From Trochalopteron elliotii (taxonomy: Eukaryota > Chordata > Aves > Passeriformes > Leiothrichidae), in the NCBI GenBank assembly GCA_024734555.1, contig JANPWX010020199.1, positions 3,418,762 to 3,482,761 on the forward strand: DNA of 64,000 bases, read 5' to 3'. Under the pieces are notes generated by a model. It was not told where the DNA came from. It saw nothing but the letters and a program-made list of their open reading frames with translations, and did not search any database. This document shows positions 37,001 through 49,750 of the stretch, in pieces; the stretch's first letter is position 1; each line of letters begins with the position of its first letter. The position numbers were made by a program, and so were the translations under genes.

Positions 37001-38119
37001 ACTCTTTGGTTTCTTTCCATGTGACCTATTGGAAACAAGAATATGCCTGTTATTCTATTAATAATAGACATCCCATTTTTATTGACATTTTGTTACCCCA
37101 TAAGTTCAAATGAATGGTGTATGAAGAGAGGCATTCCCCCACAAAACCAAAAACCACCATGCTGTTGTGATTTTTTGTGTAGGGCATAAATGCCTCTTTC
37201 TTTCTTCTTATCACATCTCCTTCTCCCTCCCCCCCTTTATGTAAATGATGCAGAAATAAAATAAAACTTCTCAATAAAACATTTACCTGTCAAACAATTG
37301 CACAGTTTTAGGCTAGTGCAGCCTGCCAATGCTGTTGATTCCACTCCAGGAACTGTGAAAAAAAGAGAATATCTCAGTAATGATCTTTTATTATGATGCT
37401 CCTGTCATTCTTCAGAATATATTTTGCAAAAGAAAAGCAAAGAAAGAGCTAACAAGAAAACAGGTTCCCATCATGCTTCTTCATTCCTTTCTTGCTACTT
37501 ATGCAAGCAAGGATGTCACTATAAGGGAAAAGCTCCAGGAGATCTCAAAAAAACATTATTTCTACAATGTCTATAAACCTCCCTTGATTATAAAATCCAG
37601 ATCATTGCACAGGTGGGAGCAAAGGTCTGAGGGCTACTGCAATTCTACGTTTCAGTAATGCATCACATTGAAAAGAAGCACCTGTGTTTCATAATTTTGA
37701 GTTGATGTGCTCATTTCATGGCTCAGGGGCCAGGTGTACCTCTTTTGCACTCCACTTTGGCTTTGTTCTGTGCAGCAGAATCCTGACCTTCACAACATAT
37801 GTGCATCATCATTGGTAGAGAGGCACATCATTCTCATGAAGATTTAAATTCTGGAAATGAGTGTAACATGCTTCCTCGATGTTAATTAGTTGATTTGCTC
37901 CTGAATCTGAATGGCCTCAATGAAATGCAAGGCAAAATTTAACATCAAATAGCCTGAAGCATTCAGCAAGACAATGACAAAGAAGACTGGAGAGAATGTA
38001 AATTAATAAAAAGAACAGGAGGTCAAATACCACAAACGCAAATGGCTGAATATTTTATATTTGGAGAGACCTGATTTTGTGAATCCTCAATTTCCTCCGA
38101 ATCCTTTATTGACCACACA
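34078..38119. other. Mostly unique DNA with a polypyrimidine run; no confirmed gene
   Basis: Contains the extension of the 222-codon frame, an uninterrupted C/T run at about 34891-34931, and a 137-codon open frame at 34978-35391. The middle of that frame (35125-35290) is GC-richer and proline/serine-rich (e.g. KHQPTPDTPRSGKIPQTAA) but has no convincing donor. A short perfect inverted repeat is at 36290. Confidence 0.5.
36290..36311. repeat. Perfect inverted repeat, 9-bp arms, 4-base spacer
   Basis: CTTGGGAAT and ATTCCCAAG flank TTAT. It could be a protein-binding palindrome, but with this AT-rich background a chance origin is possible. Confidence 0.85.
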
Positions 38120-39160
38120 TCCATTTCTGATTTACATCTTTATCAATGATCTGGACAAGTGTGCTGTCAGTCAGCTTGCAGATGGCAGCAAATTGTGTGG
38201 GTGCGTTGGTCTCCTGCAAGGTAAGAAATCTCTGCAGAGGGACATGGACAGCCTGGATTAATTGCCCAAGGCCAGTGGTGTAAGAATCTACAAGGCTCTG
38301 CACTGGGTCACATGCTTGGGCCACAACAACCCCCTGCAGTGTTACAAGTTAGGGCAGAGTAGCTGGAAAGAGGCCAGGAAGGAGAGGATCTTGGGATCCT
38401 TGGCAAATGGTTGAACACAAGCCAGAGTTAGCCCAGGGGACCAAGAAGGCCAGTGGCATCCTGGCCTGGGTCAGCAATAGCAGGACCAGCAGCACCAGGG
38501 CAGTGACGGTCCCTCCATGCGTACTTGGCAATGGTGAGGTCACACTTCAAATTCTGTGTTCAGTTTTGGGGCCCTCATAACAAGAAAGCCATTGGAGGTG
38601 CTAGAGCAAGTCTGGAGAAGAACAGAACTGGTGAAAAAAATAGAGAACTTGTCTTTGACCTTATTGATGTCTACAACTGCCTGACAGGAGGTTATAGGCG
38701 GTGGTCAATCTGTTCTCCCAACTGAAAATCAATGGGACATACCATAGTATTGCCCGATCCCTGGAATTGTTCAAGGCCAGTCTGGATGGGGCCCATTCTA
38801 GTGGAAGATGTCTCTGCATACAGTGGAGTTGTTAGAACTGCATGATCTTTAAGGTTCTTTCCAACCCAAGCCATTCTATGATTCTGTGATTCTATGGCTA
38901 GAAGAAATGGCCTCAAGTTGTGTCAGGAACAGTTTAGATGGGATATTAGGAAAACAAGTCTTTGCCAAAACTCTTGTCAAGCCCTGGAATAGGCTGCCCA
39001 GGCCAGTGGTGGAGTCAGTCACCCTCCCTGGACATATTTGAAAGTCATGTGGATGTGGCACCTGGAGACATGGTTTAGTGATGGGCTTGGCAGTGTTGGA
39101 CTAGTGGTTGAACTCAATGATCCTGAGGACTTTTCCAACCTAAATGATGTTGCAATTCTC
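38120..39160 (+). mobile_element. CR1 LINE, 5'-truncated, split by a second CR1
   Basis: The left part (38120-38739) covers the end of the ORF2 reverse transcriptase region to the ORF2 C-terminus. INDLDKCAVSQLADGSKLCG is visible, where the catalytic FADD has decayed to LADG. Next come segments corresponding to VQFWGPHNKK and to LIDVYNCLTGG. At 38739 the sequence breaks off in ...TCAATGGGACA and resumes at about 38898 with AGAAGAAATGGCCTCAAGTT, exactly the next CR1 stretch. It continues to a 3' end with TTGGACTAGTGGTTGAACTC and TTTTCCAACCTAAATGAT. The interruption is another CR1. Coding capacity is lost. Confidence 0.88.
38740..38896 (+). mobile_element. Short CR1 3' end inserted inside an older CR1
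   Basis: A CR1 fragment of about 157 bases starts near TTGCCCGATCCCTGGAATTG. It passes through GGATGGGGCCCATTCTAGTG and CTTTCCAACCCAAGCC, and ends in ATTCTATG ATTCTGTG ATTCTATG, the CR1 terminal octamer array. Its tail type (CCAACCCAAGCC) differs from the host copy (CCAACCTAAATG), so two subfamilies are present. Confidence 0.88.
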
Positions 39161-39674
39161 TTTTTCTATAAAGTAGGCTATAAGAAACACAAGACAGAAA
39201 ACTCTTGCAAGATGGTCATGTTTGTGTCACTCTAGTTTTGTGGGACTCAGGTGCATGATTCAGAGCCTTGGATCCTCATGAAATATTAATTAATTATAAG
39301 TATAAAGTTAGGTGGAAACCCTAATTTCAAATTAGAAATTGGAAACCCCACTGCTTAATCATAGTTTCCATCTTCTGAGGATATTACAGCTGGCTGCTGA
39401 TTAACAGCATAAGCACTTACTGCAGGATAGCAATTGAGAAAAGCAGTCTAATCCAATTCAGATTGAGACACCTTAAGAATATAGGCTTCAGGCAAAAACT
39501 CTATGGGTTCCTACCACCATAGGTTTTGGGCTTACTTTATAATTTCCTTCCTTATCTCAAAGTCAACTCTCCAATAACATACCTCCTTCTTTTGGGTCCA
39601 GGAGACCAAACATCCAAATACTATCCAAACATCCTTTCATGACGTCTGTCTGTTGCCTAGGCCTAACCTGAACA
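39161..39674. other. Unique spacer between CR1 copies
   Basis: AT-rich, with no feature recognised. Confidence 0.5.
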
Positions 39675-40137
39675 ATCTAATTCAACGACATTGTCAATGA
39701 TATGGACAAAGGGATCGTGTATTCCCTCACCACATTTGCAGATGACACCAAGCTGAGTGGTGTGGTTGACATGCCTGAAGAACAGGATGCCATTCACAGA
39801 GACCTGGATGGGGTCCAATGGTTTAAAGGGGGTCTATATGAAAGACAAATATTTTAATAAGGCCTACTGTGATAGAATAATATGAAAAAGTTTGCAACTA
39901 AAGCACTGTCAATCTAGATTAGATGTAAGGAAGAAATCTTTTACAATGAAGGTGGTGAGCCTCTGGCACAGGTTGCCCAGACAAGATGTGAATTCCCCAT
40001 CCCTGGACGTGTTCAAGGCTGGTTGGATGCGACTCTGAGCAACTTGGTCTAGTGGAAGATGTCCCTGCCCTTGTGAGGCAGCTAGACTAGTTTATCCTTC
40101 CAAAGCAAATTGTTCTATGATTCTAACATGATTCTGT
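39675..40137 (+). mobile_element. CR1 LINE, 5'-truncated with internal deletion
   Basis: Begins in the reverse transcriptase at ...NDIVNDMDKG and retains the catalytic FADD at 39735-39746 (TTFADDTKLSG), followed by the segment encoding EEQDAIHRDLDG. Near 39825-39880 it jumps to the 3' untranslated part (GTGATAG...TAGATTAGATGTAAGGAAGA). It then runs through CCCCATCCCTGGACGTGTTC to TTGTTCTATGATTCT. Most of the region between the RT and the tail is therefore missing. Confidence 0.9.
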
Positions 40138-41322
40138 CAGGATGAGAAGGAGAATATGGATCCCCAGTCATGGCTAATGATCCTTCTCAACACTGAGACT
40201 GGACCAAGATGGTTGATTGAACTGAAACTGCAGTCTGGTACATGCAGTGTACCATAGTGAAGATGTTTGTCTCCTGCCTTTGATATGAAGACCTATTATT
40301 CTTGCACTTGTAAAGTCCTTGTGTCACAAGTCCTTGAGGTAAATAAGTAAGGTGCATACTTATCCAACACACATATTCAAAAAGTCAAGAAAAAAAATCT
40401 TCATCAACTTAAGTATGACTGGTCCCTGGATGGCTCAGAAAGTTCTCCAAAGAATTTTGTATCTGCAGATACCATCATCTTTGAGGGAGCACCATGTTCT
40501 GTGCAGATATCTTCAACTTTACCTCCCATTGTAAGGTTTTCCTGGGTCTTGAAAAGTTTACCCATACTGCTGTAAGAAAGTTAGGTGGGGAACTGAATTC
40601 TTCACCTCGTTTTTCCCAGAAGTGCCTCCTGCTGCATGCTGGGGATCAAGCTGCCCTTTTACTTTCCTGTCCTAGTAACTCCAAAAGTCATGGGTTTAGT
40701 TGGACAAGAACCTATTGCAGAAAGAGTATAAAATGTGGGGGGGTTAAAACGTGTTTTCCTTTTCTCCTTGCATCCTTGTCTGAGAGAGTAGTTTTACATT
40801 TGTATCACCACCTTCACTGAGACCTAACCTTCACCTGCAGGCAGCAGTGGTCTTAAAACACCTTATGCATCTTTTGAGGTCTGTGGTTTAGATCTTCACT
40901 CACTGATGTGCTGATTCCCTGTCAAAGACTCCTAATTCTTCCAGCTATACCAGCAGAATTCAGCCAATGTTATTCATTCATGAACTTGTCTAATAGATTT
41001 TAATTGTTAGATATTAAAGGCTCACGAAGAACAGAATCAAAGCACATGTCACCTGTCTCAAAAAACTCCTGTTTAGTGCAAGAATGCTTCTTATTAGCAG
41101 TGCTAAAGAGTTTGTTTTCCAAGTGGGAATCAAAGTCCTCTCAGGTGGTTTACATGCCTAAACATTGCATTAAAGATCAGAATTTCAGAGATCTTCATAT
41201 TCCCATTAAATCTAAGGGATGTAAGGCACATCAGTTATACGAGACCAAAGCATTGGAGCTAAATAAGAACTTCACTGCAAAAATTAGTCCCAGAAATTGA
41301 AGGGAGAGTTGATATCAATTAA
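40138..41322. other. Unique DNA, no gene seen
   Basis: Open frames up to 108 codons (40494-40820, plus) without motif or splice context. Confidence 0.5.
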
Positions 41323-41545
41323 AAACAAAAAAAAAAAACCAAAACAAGCAAAACCAAACCACCCAACAAAAAGCAACCACAAAAAAACTGAGCACCACAA
41401 CCAAAAAAAAATCAACAAACACAAAAACAAGCAGTGCCCCCCAAATAAAAAACCCAAATCAAAACAAACAAAAACCCCCCCAAAACAATGTGCCCCACCG
41501 CTCCCCCCAAAAAAACAAACCAACAAACAGAAAAAGGAAACAATA
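41323..41545 (+). repeat. A/C-only low-complexity tract
   Basis: About 220 bases are made almost only of A and C: A runs split by C, CC or longer C runs up to 7. It is the complement in character of the T/G tracts at 160-375 and 30936-31040. Open frames across it are compositional. Confidence 0.92.
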
Positions 41546-44500
41546 ATTTTCTGCCCTGCCTTGCACCCTTTTGTTTATCTTGGTCTTTGTGCTCTATGGT
41601 TAACAGGAATAAAAGAGATCTAATTTCTTGTTAGTGTTACATGTCAAATGCTTTGCCTTATCCTTGGTGCTCAAAACACTCATTTTATGAAGATACATGC
41701 AGATGATCTAAAATGCTTTCATTATTTCTATGGTCATTTTCTGGAGGTGGAATAAATCAAAGAAACACTTTCAGAGAAGTTTTGAGTATCACTTAACATC
41801 TTCAAAAACATGTTGAAAAGTTGGCCTTGTTCCAGGGACACTTCTGAAGAATATGCTGTTGAAATGGTCTGGAGTTAGCCAGGGACAATGGAATGAGATC
41901 TACACATGAGAATAACACAAGGAAGACTAATTGCGCTCCTGGGAAATCCTGACTTGCATGATTATATTGTCAGAATCATTGATCTCAGTTTTGCTCTTTT
42001 GAGAGAAAAAGATGAGATTCTCATATGCTATAAGCTTGAGAGTAAATGATACTAAAGATAATTTTCTTTATATAAATACCTATGGATGGAAATTGGGTGG
42101 AAAGGAATTTTTGCTTTTGAGTAAAAAGGAAAATATGTTGTAAAGGGAAAAGGTATATGTTGTATATATTTTGTTCAGTGCCTGAAGGATTTTATCATAA
42201 CCCGAAGGTGCCAATTACATTTAGTTTAGGGTATTAACATCTGTATTCTGGTATGTAATTGGGATTTCAGATTCTATGTGGAAAACTCTGTTTATTTTTC
42301 CAGCACCGTAGATTATTCCCCTGTTTGTGCTAATTGCCCCTCTGTGCGTGTAGTGCATATTGTCTAGCTCTCATATTAGATAACTTCATTTGTGCTATGC
42401 TAGTCTCAAACACACCTGCGAAAATCTGTGATAGCTTTTAAAGCTGAAGATGTTACCATTGCTTCTTGTAGCACAACAGTCATGACTACCTGAGGTATCA
42501 TCCTGAAAGATAGGGTAATTACAGCTAAATATACAGAGAAGGAATGCAGTGGTGGATAAAAGATAACCATTTAGGTATGTGAAGCAATCTGGGCCAAATA
42601 ACAGTCGTTAATGTCATCAACCTCCTTGAATTACACAGTAATCTCTACCAGCTCCTTTCCTATTATTTAAGCATACATGGTGCTGTAAGTTTAATCTAGT
42701 TTTACAAATAATTATTTTCTTCAGGATGAAACCTTTCCACTCTGGATTCCTGAAATATCTGGCACTGGACAGGATGTGGAAAGCAAATGTGCATTGGATA
42801 AAGTGGAATGCTTTGGTCTGGGAGAAACTTGAATAGCAGCTACATGCAAGACTGGTACTAGCCAGAAATGCAAAAGGCCTAACACTCAATATTTTTGTTT
42901 GGTTGTCTATTGCTTGGGCTGGTTGGGTTTCTTTAGGTGACTGTTTATATGATGGATTTATTTATGAATGCTACTAGGTCTCTACCAAAAACCCAAAAAC
43001 ACACAAAACTGGGTCCATGCCTGGTAAATCTTAAAATTCTTTTTCAAAGAACTGCTGTTCATTTTTTACTGTAAAACCTGAAAATGCCTTCTCTGACCTG
43101 ATGCTGCTGCTTTGCATCATTCTGACAGCTTGAAACAGGCTTAACTGGCCAATTGAGGATTCCATTTTTAAAGCTATAATGACTCCTATGATAACCTGCT
43201 CTGGCTGTTGCCTCAGGGTCAGGGTATGACATGTTGACTTTCCACTAATTCCCTGCCTGCTAGAACAGCCTTGTGGGGTCAAACCATGGTAAAATGAGAG
43301 GAGCTTAGGCTGCTGTTATACACACCAAGTATCACTAATGCAGGAAGAGAGGGCTTTTTAATTAACTCCTTTGGCTCCTTCCTACGGCTTTTGGAAGTTC
43401 CCAGGTTTTGCCCTTTTTTATCTCTGCTCTTAAGAACAAATAGATACAAGGTACATAACTGTGAGGGAAAAAGAATTCAGGGTCTGATGTTTTATGATGA
43501 AGTACTGTCAGGCCACTGTTTGGTCATACACCTCTGCAAAAGCCTGAAATTCTGTATTCAAGTATGAAAAGAAAATTCTGATGAGGATGAGAATTTTATA
43601 GGCACTTACGATTAAGGCTATAAATGATTCCACTATGTGCAAAGCTATGCAGGCTGAGGCCTGATATCTCCTTCACATGAATAAATGATTCTTGCTTTTC
43701 ATTCTGCTCTGTATACACATTTGAGATATTTTCAGTAAGGAGCAAACACGTTGTACTGAGAAAAAAAAATCATCTATTTGCATCCTTGTAATCTTTGCAC
43801 AGCTGTGTATCATGATTCCTGATCTACAGAATTCTTCTGAAATTGATTAATCTGGGACACCTGAAAGTCAGCTGAAGGTGTGCAGGCAATGCCTCTGCTC
43901 AAGATGCTTCAGTTCATTTCCTGTAATACAGGACTCTGATATGGTTTGATGATTTGTCATTGTCAAGAAGTGTGCAAGAAGGCTAATAAATACAGCCAGG
44001 CTGCTTCTCTAATCTCTGATCGCCAGTGTCATTGATACTGCCCCTTCCTTCCATCTTATGTTTTTAATCAGTTTGCAGGTATGTTTTAATGAAAACAGGT
44101 TATTTCATGGCACTGAGTAAAGGTAATTCTTCAGCTTTCTGACTTTATGTACTTACACATATTTCACAAAGCAGAAGTTTTTTCTTAAGTAGTGAAGTAT
44201 TTAAAATACTGTGTGCAAGGGTATGCAAACAATTTCCTTAGATTCTCTCCTTTTTTTAATTAATCTACACAAGAAGGCAGAATCAACAAGAGTTCAGTGT
44301 TTCTCTGAGTGGATTTTTGCCTTTGGAACAATTGAGCTCAGATCACATTAGTGAACTTGAAATATCTATTTGCTGATTGTTCGTGACAAGCAAGTTCAGT
44401 AAAAATGAAGGGAGTTGGCTTAAGTTGGAAAGCTGCATAACTGTGTGAGGGTTTAGAATACGAGTGTGAAACTAAGTGTTTCTTCAGGCAGGTATCAAAC

Positions 44501-47500
44501 AAGATATCTCATAAGACCATGTTTTTGAAGTTCTTGATACACATTGAATTATATAAATAAAGACAAAATGGTACACAAATAGCCTTTTGAATTTTTTTGT
44601 GTGAAATATCAAAGTTAAATGCACAGCAAACAGAATGAAAATGCCATAATGCTGTTAATACTCAAGAGAGGTTCAGTACCAATTAAGTACTGGACAAAAT
44701 TTTGTGTCTATTTTATTCTTACCAGCTTGTTCATCTTCAGCAGCTACTCTTTTTAAAATCATGAGCAGAAAGAGGAATATTGGGAAGTAGTTTGAATTGC
44801 CTCCTTTCCTATTACATGGCAAATTTGTATTTCTCTAAAGGGCAGAGAATTTGGGCTGTTTCCCATTTATATTTTTATAAGAATGATGAAAAGGGTCAAT
44901 CTGAAAGCCTTTGTTTTCTGTGTGCCACTAAAAATATGGGTATCTTTTTGCCTTCCAGACTGTTAATTCAATGACAGATAGCAGTGTTATATTTAAAGGT
45001 AGCCCACCCAGCTCTGCCCCCTTGTGAGAACACCCCATATGTGGGTTGGTCAGATGATAACCATGTGGAGCTCTGTGTGGGCCCTTAGTCAAATGGGTGT
45101 GAGTATCGTTACTCAAATGAGTATTCATAGCCACTACTTGCTTTATTTTTTTCTGGAGCAGCAACAAAATGGCAGAGACGACAGCTGCCACATCATATAC
45201 ATACACACACTCCTACACAAACTATGCTTTGTACATCAGAAGCAGCATAAATACCATGGCATGTGGCAGTTACCATGGAAACGTGTTTTTTTAATGAATA
45301 GCAGATGGAATAGGCATGTAAAACTTACATAAGTTGTTAGTAATTTGTAAGTTACTGCAGACCAGCTACTGCAGTAAACTTTTTGTTTTTACTGTTTCTA
45401 TTTTTTCCACATATAGTGTTCAGTCATTTCTTTTCTTCCCACTGAGTTTACCCTGATCTGGAATTCAGGCTATGGTGGTGCATAATAAGTAGAAATGGCT
45501 AATTTTTTTTTGTGGGTGAGGTTCCATAATGCAGGCAACATAGGAAAAATATGGTTTAACACTTTTTAAAAAATTATTTTTACAGAAATATTTTCATGTA
45601 GCCTTTAATGATAAAAATATAAGACATCACAAAAACACAGAAGCTTTACTTCTTAGACACAAACTCCTTCTGAGTGGATAGTGATACTAAAAATGGTGGG
45701 GGCAAGTTAAAAAATCTGCATAAAAATAGTATTTTGATTGATATTCTGACCACAGATTGTTAGGAGACAGAGTTTAATAACTTGCTGATCAACAGGGAAA
45801 CGTAATAGAAGATGCCTCTCATTTTAAATTTTCAACCTGTAGGATGCTGAAAACAAGATTCTTCCTCAAAATTTGAGGTATGAGCTCCTTGGAAGATGTG
45901 AATATCTGATCTAATTTTTGTAGGTAAGAACAGACAACACTAAATAAAGAACTGGAGTAAAAATGAAGACTCCTTGGCTGAATGAATAGCTCATTCACCT
46001 TCAGCATTTCCTAGTCGCAGCATATCAATTATGACCTAGGTTTTGAAATTCTTTTTGAGAGCATGATAAAAATTAGATCTTTACATGTTCCTAAACACTC
46101 TTCTGACCTGGACTGTGAACCTTGTAGAAATAATACCCCTGTATTATTTCAGGAGTGACTGATACTAGAAGAGAAATAAAGGCATCAGGTTCTTTCACCA
46201 AAAAGGGGAATGGCTTCCCAATATGTATGTTGTTCAAAGATAATAATAAACATTCAAATTTCTCAGCAGTTGCTATAAAGGGAGGTAACAGACACCTATG
46301 GCTAAGATTTTCAGACAGGTGCTAAAAAGTTCATACTCTTCGAATTCATCCATCTACCTGTGGTGTTGGAATGGTTTGGGATGTGAAAGTCCCTTAGGCT
46401 CCTCTAATTCTGGGTTACAAGAGTGATCTTGTTCTCTGAGGCTTAATTCTTCAAATTCCCTTTTCTATTATTTCTCCCTTTGTCTGGAAATTTGATGCCA
46501 GTCAATACTGAGGAATGTTCCCTGTTGTCAGTGTGGTAAAAGCTACCTCTTTTTTTGTACTGCTCACTGGTTCCTAACAACTAGTCCTAGCAGTACTTCA
46601 TTTTCTGACTGATGTCACCTATCTTCCTTGGATTATAAACCTAGTCCTGCCTTCTGCAGCCCTTTCTATAACTCCTCCAGCATCAGAAAATCTTCCTTGT
46701 GTTGGCTGCTGGCTGGAATTGCTGCTTCTCCAGGACCGACTCATCTGTTTTTCCTGTTTGTTACAGTGATGGCCTCAGGAAGGCTTATGGTAAAATAGCA
46801 AAGAATAGCTTTGTCAGAAGAAGCCCAGTGTCTCTGCTGTCTCCTGGTTGAGACACACTGGACCAGTTCCAGAATATTAAGAAATCCTCTTTATCATGTT
46901 TATATTTTTTATTTGTTTGATTGGTTTTAATTTTATTTTTTATATATGTCCTGCTGAGAATTTGTGCTGAAAAGAACAAGTTTATCACAAAAGAGAAAGT
47001 AAATAAATCAAGCTCTTCCTCTTTTACTGTTATTGAGAACACCAAAGTCTTTCTTTTATTCTCCAGGGGATATATTTTCAAAGCAGTAAAATTAAGCATA
47101 CCATTCCCATGCATTAACTGTAACTTAAGATACACAGGTAGATATATGCTAATTGTTCCTTCTAATGTTCCAGGGAAGTTATAGCTAGATAAAATGAACA
47201 CTTGATTTAGGCCTCAGAATTTAAAGTCTTAGAAGTTATTTTCACCCACGAAACAGCAGATAAGAGCAATTACTGCCGTCTTCTTATCTCTTTTACCAAA
47301 GTAACCCTTCATTCTGTGGGAAGCTAAGTGAGAATTAAATGTTCCATCTTCATGATGGTTGCATGTATTTTTAAATTTACATTTTATTAACAGAGTAATT
47401 GTGGACTTAAATTTTGTTTAAATGGTATGCTTCATATAACTGCTAAGTAGCTGTTATACAATTGTAGAGAAAGCTTTGCAAGACATTGAGACACTAATGG

Positions 47501-47879
47501 CTTTTCAACCTCAACAAGACACCTAATATAAAAAGATGTGAGAGCCTTATAATTAAAACAATCTTCTCAGTGAACTGTTGATATAGAAAACAATCTACTC
47601 TCCTTTACATTTTCCATAATAATTTACTGAAAAATTATGACTATTAAGTTTTGTGAAGGTGCACTTTGGCAATTTTTATGTTATTGAGAGCACTTTAACT
47701 CACGGTTGTGCTAGAAAATTGTATTGAATATTTAAATTTATCAGTATTAGTGTGAACTAGAAGTATATTGTTAGACTTCTCTGTCACTGTTCCAAGCATC
47801 CTTCCAAAATTCCTTCAGTAACCCAAAAAGGCTCATCAGAAAAGCTCTCTTCATCATCTACTTGGTGTCTAAAGATCTT
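41546..47879. other. AT-rich unique DNA, no gene seen
   Basis: The longest open frame (46785-47201, minus, 138 codons) has no recognisable motif. A strong acceptor-like TTTTTCCTGTTTGTTACAG near 46766 precedes a GTAAAA only about 23 bases later, giving no meaningful exon. No RNA gene seen. Confidence 0.55.
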
Positions 47880-48632
47880 GAACTTGCTGCCAGCTTTTCC
47901 AGGAGTGTGCTGTGGGAGACAGTGTCAAAAGCCTTGCTGAAGTCCAGATAGACAACATCCACAGCCCTTTCTGCATCCATCAGGTGGGTCACCTGGTCAT
48001 AAAGGGAGATCAGGTTGGTCAAACATGACCTACCCCTCCCAGACCCGTGCTGGCTGGGCCTGATACACTCGCCATCCTCTAAGTGCTGCATGATGACACT
48101 CAGTATAAGATGTTCCATTAATTTACTGGGTACTGAGGTCAGGCTGACAGGTCTATAATTACCAGGATCCTCCTTCCCACCCTTTTTGTGAATGGGCATC
48201 ACATTGGCTGGCTTCCAGTCATCTGGAACCTCACCAGTGAGCCAGGACTGCTGGTAAATGATGGAGAGCGGCCTTGCAAGCTCGTCTGCCAGCTCCCTCA
48301 TTGACCTGGAATGGATCCCATCTGGATCATTCTGGTCCCATTCTGATTCATGAATATCCAAGCATCTCATCAGTTCTCTGACTGCCTCCTCCTGGATAAC
48401 AGGGTGACCATTCTGCTGCCTGACACCATCTACAAGCCCAGTTGTCCTGAGGACAAGCCACCTTCCCACTAAAGATTGAGACGAAGGCATTAAGCACCTC
48501 CACCTTCTCCTCATCTGCAGTCACTAACTTCCCTCCCTCATCCAATAAGGAAGAAAGGTTGGTCTTACCCTTCCTTTTACCATTAATATATTTGTAAAAA
48601 CATTTTTTATTATCCTTTACAAAAGTTGCCAA
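47880..48632 (-). pseudogene. CR1 ORF2 remnant: linker and N-terminal reverse transcriptase
   Basis: Two overlapping open pieces in different frames (48632-48348 and 48514-47858) encode the ORF2 region between endonuclease and RT and the RT fingers. The linker is visible as VKDNKKCFYKYINGKRKGKT. The RT shows NYRPVSLTSVPSKLMEHLI, then PSQHGSGRGRSCLTNLI, then motif A VVYLDFSKAFDTVSHS, which carries the first catalytic Asp. The reading ends shortly after in non-CR1 sequence (SSRSLDTK). Without motifs B to E and the FADD box it cannot be an active polymerase. The frameshift near 48400-48500 shows decay before or after loss of the 3' half. Identification as CR1 RT is secure. Confidence 0.93.
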
Positions 48633-48811
48633 ATTTAGTCTGAACTGAGCTTTGGCCTCCCAAATTTTTTCCTACATACCCTAGGAGCCCCCTTAATTAC
48701 TTCCTGAGAAACCTGACCCTCCTTCCAAAGATGATACATCTTCTTTTTATTCCTAAATTCCTTCAAAACCTCCTTCCCCATCCAGGCTGGAGGTTTTCAT
48801 CAAGTAATATT

Positions 48812-49748
48812 TCAGCATACAGGAACAGTCTGTTCCTGTGCCCTCAAGATCTCTGTTTTGAAGCATGCCCATCTTTCCTGGACTCCTTTGTTTTTAAGGG
48901 ATGCTTCCCAAGGAACTCTCTGAATAAGTCTCCTAAATAGGCCAAAGTCTGTCCTCCAGAAGTCCAGTGTAAAAGTCTTATTGATGATCTTCTTGATTTC
49001 ACCAAATACTGAGAACTCTACAATTTCTACGATTTCCTGATCACTGTGCCCCAAGCAACCTCCAATCACCACATCTCCCATCAGCCCATTTCTATTTCCA
49101 AACAGGTCTAACATAATCCCTCCCCTGGTGAGCTCACCTACCAGCTGTGACAAAAAGTTGTCCTCCATACACTATAAAATCTTCCTAGATTGCCTCTTTG
49201 GTGCTGTATTAAGTCCCCAGCAGATGTCTGGTAGGTTAAAGTCACAAGAATAAGAGCTGGTGACCCTGAAGCATTCTCCAGCTGCTTACAGAATAAGTTG
49301 TCCACCTCTTCTTCCTGGCTGGGTGGACGATAACACACTCCCAGTAGGATGTCAGCCTTATTGGCCTTCCTCTTAATTCTTCCCCTTAAATTTTGAATAG
49401 GCATTCAACTTCATTGTCATTAGTTTCAGTAGCCATGGCATCAAAAGCCTCCCTAATGTAAAGGGCCACCCCTCCACCTCTTTCTCCTTTCCAGCCTCTT
49501 CTGAAGAGCTTGTAGCCATCCAGTGAAGTGCTCTAGCTATGTGAGTTGTCCCACCACATTTCCATGATGGGAACTACGTCATAGCTTTGCTGTAGCATCA
49601 TGGCCTCCAGCTCCTCCTGTTTGTTACCCATGCTGTGTGCATTAGTGCACATGCGCCTCAGCTGTACTGCTGATTTCACCCCTAACTCATGTTTATCATC
49701 TTTGAGCCTGCTTCTAGAAAGCCCATCTGCATCCCCTTCCCCCTTCAA
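48812..49748 (-). pseudogene. CR1 ORF2 remnant: AP-type endonuclease
   Basis: Three open pieces in shifting frames (49748-49533, 49404-49138, 49168-48812) together span the apurinic-type endonuclease that nicks target DNA in LINE retrotransposition. TNAHSMGNKQEELEAM marks the N-terminal strand and MEMWWDNSH the region of the metal-binding Glu. KADILLGVCYRPPSQ is the middle block and GGCLGHSDQEIVE the C-terminal block. In the last, the His of the usual SDH triad is Gln (SDQ). With frameshifts and this substitution the enzyme is dead. The order and spacing match CR1 ORF2. Confidence 0.9.
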
Positions 49749-49750
49749 AC

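Noticed and set aside
38349..39061. Open frames on both strands across 38.3-39.1 kb
   Set aside because: All lie in CR1 sequence, and the plus-strand ones are decayed ORF2 or tail.
41284..41623. Open frames of 80 and 108 codons over the A/C tract
   Set aside because: Low-complexity translation (Lys/Asn/Gln/Thr/Pro or Phe/Gly/Leu) with no unique sequence.
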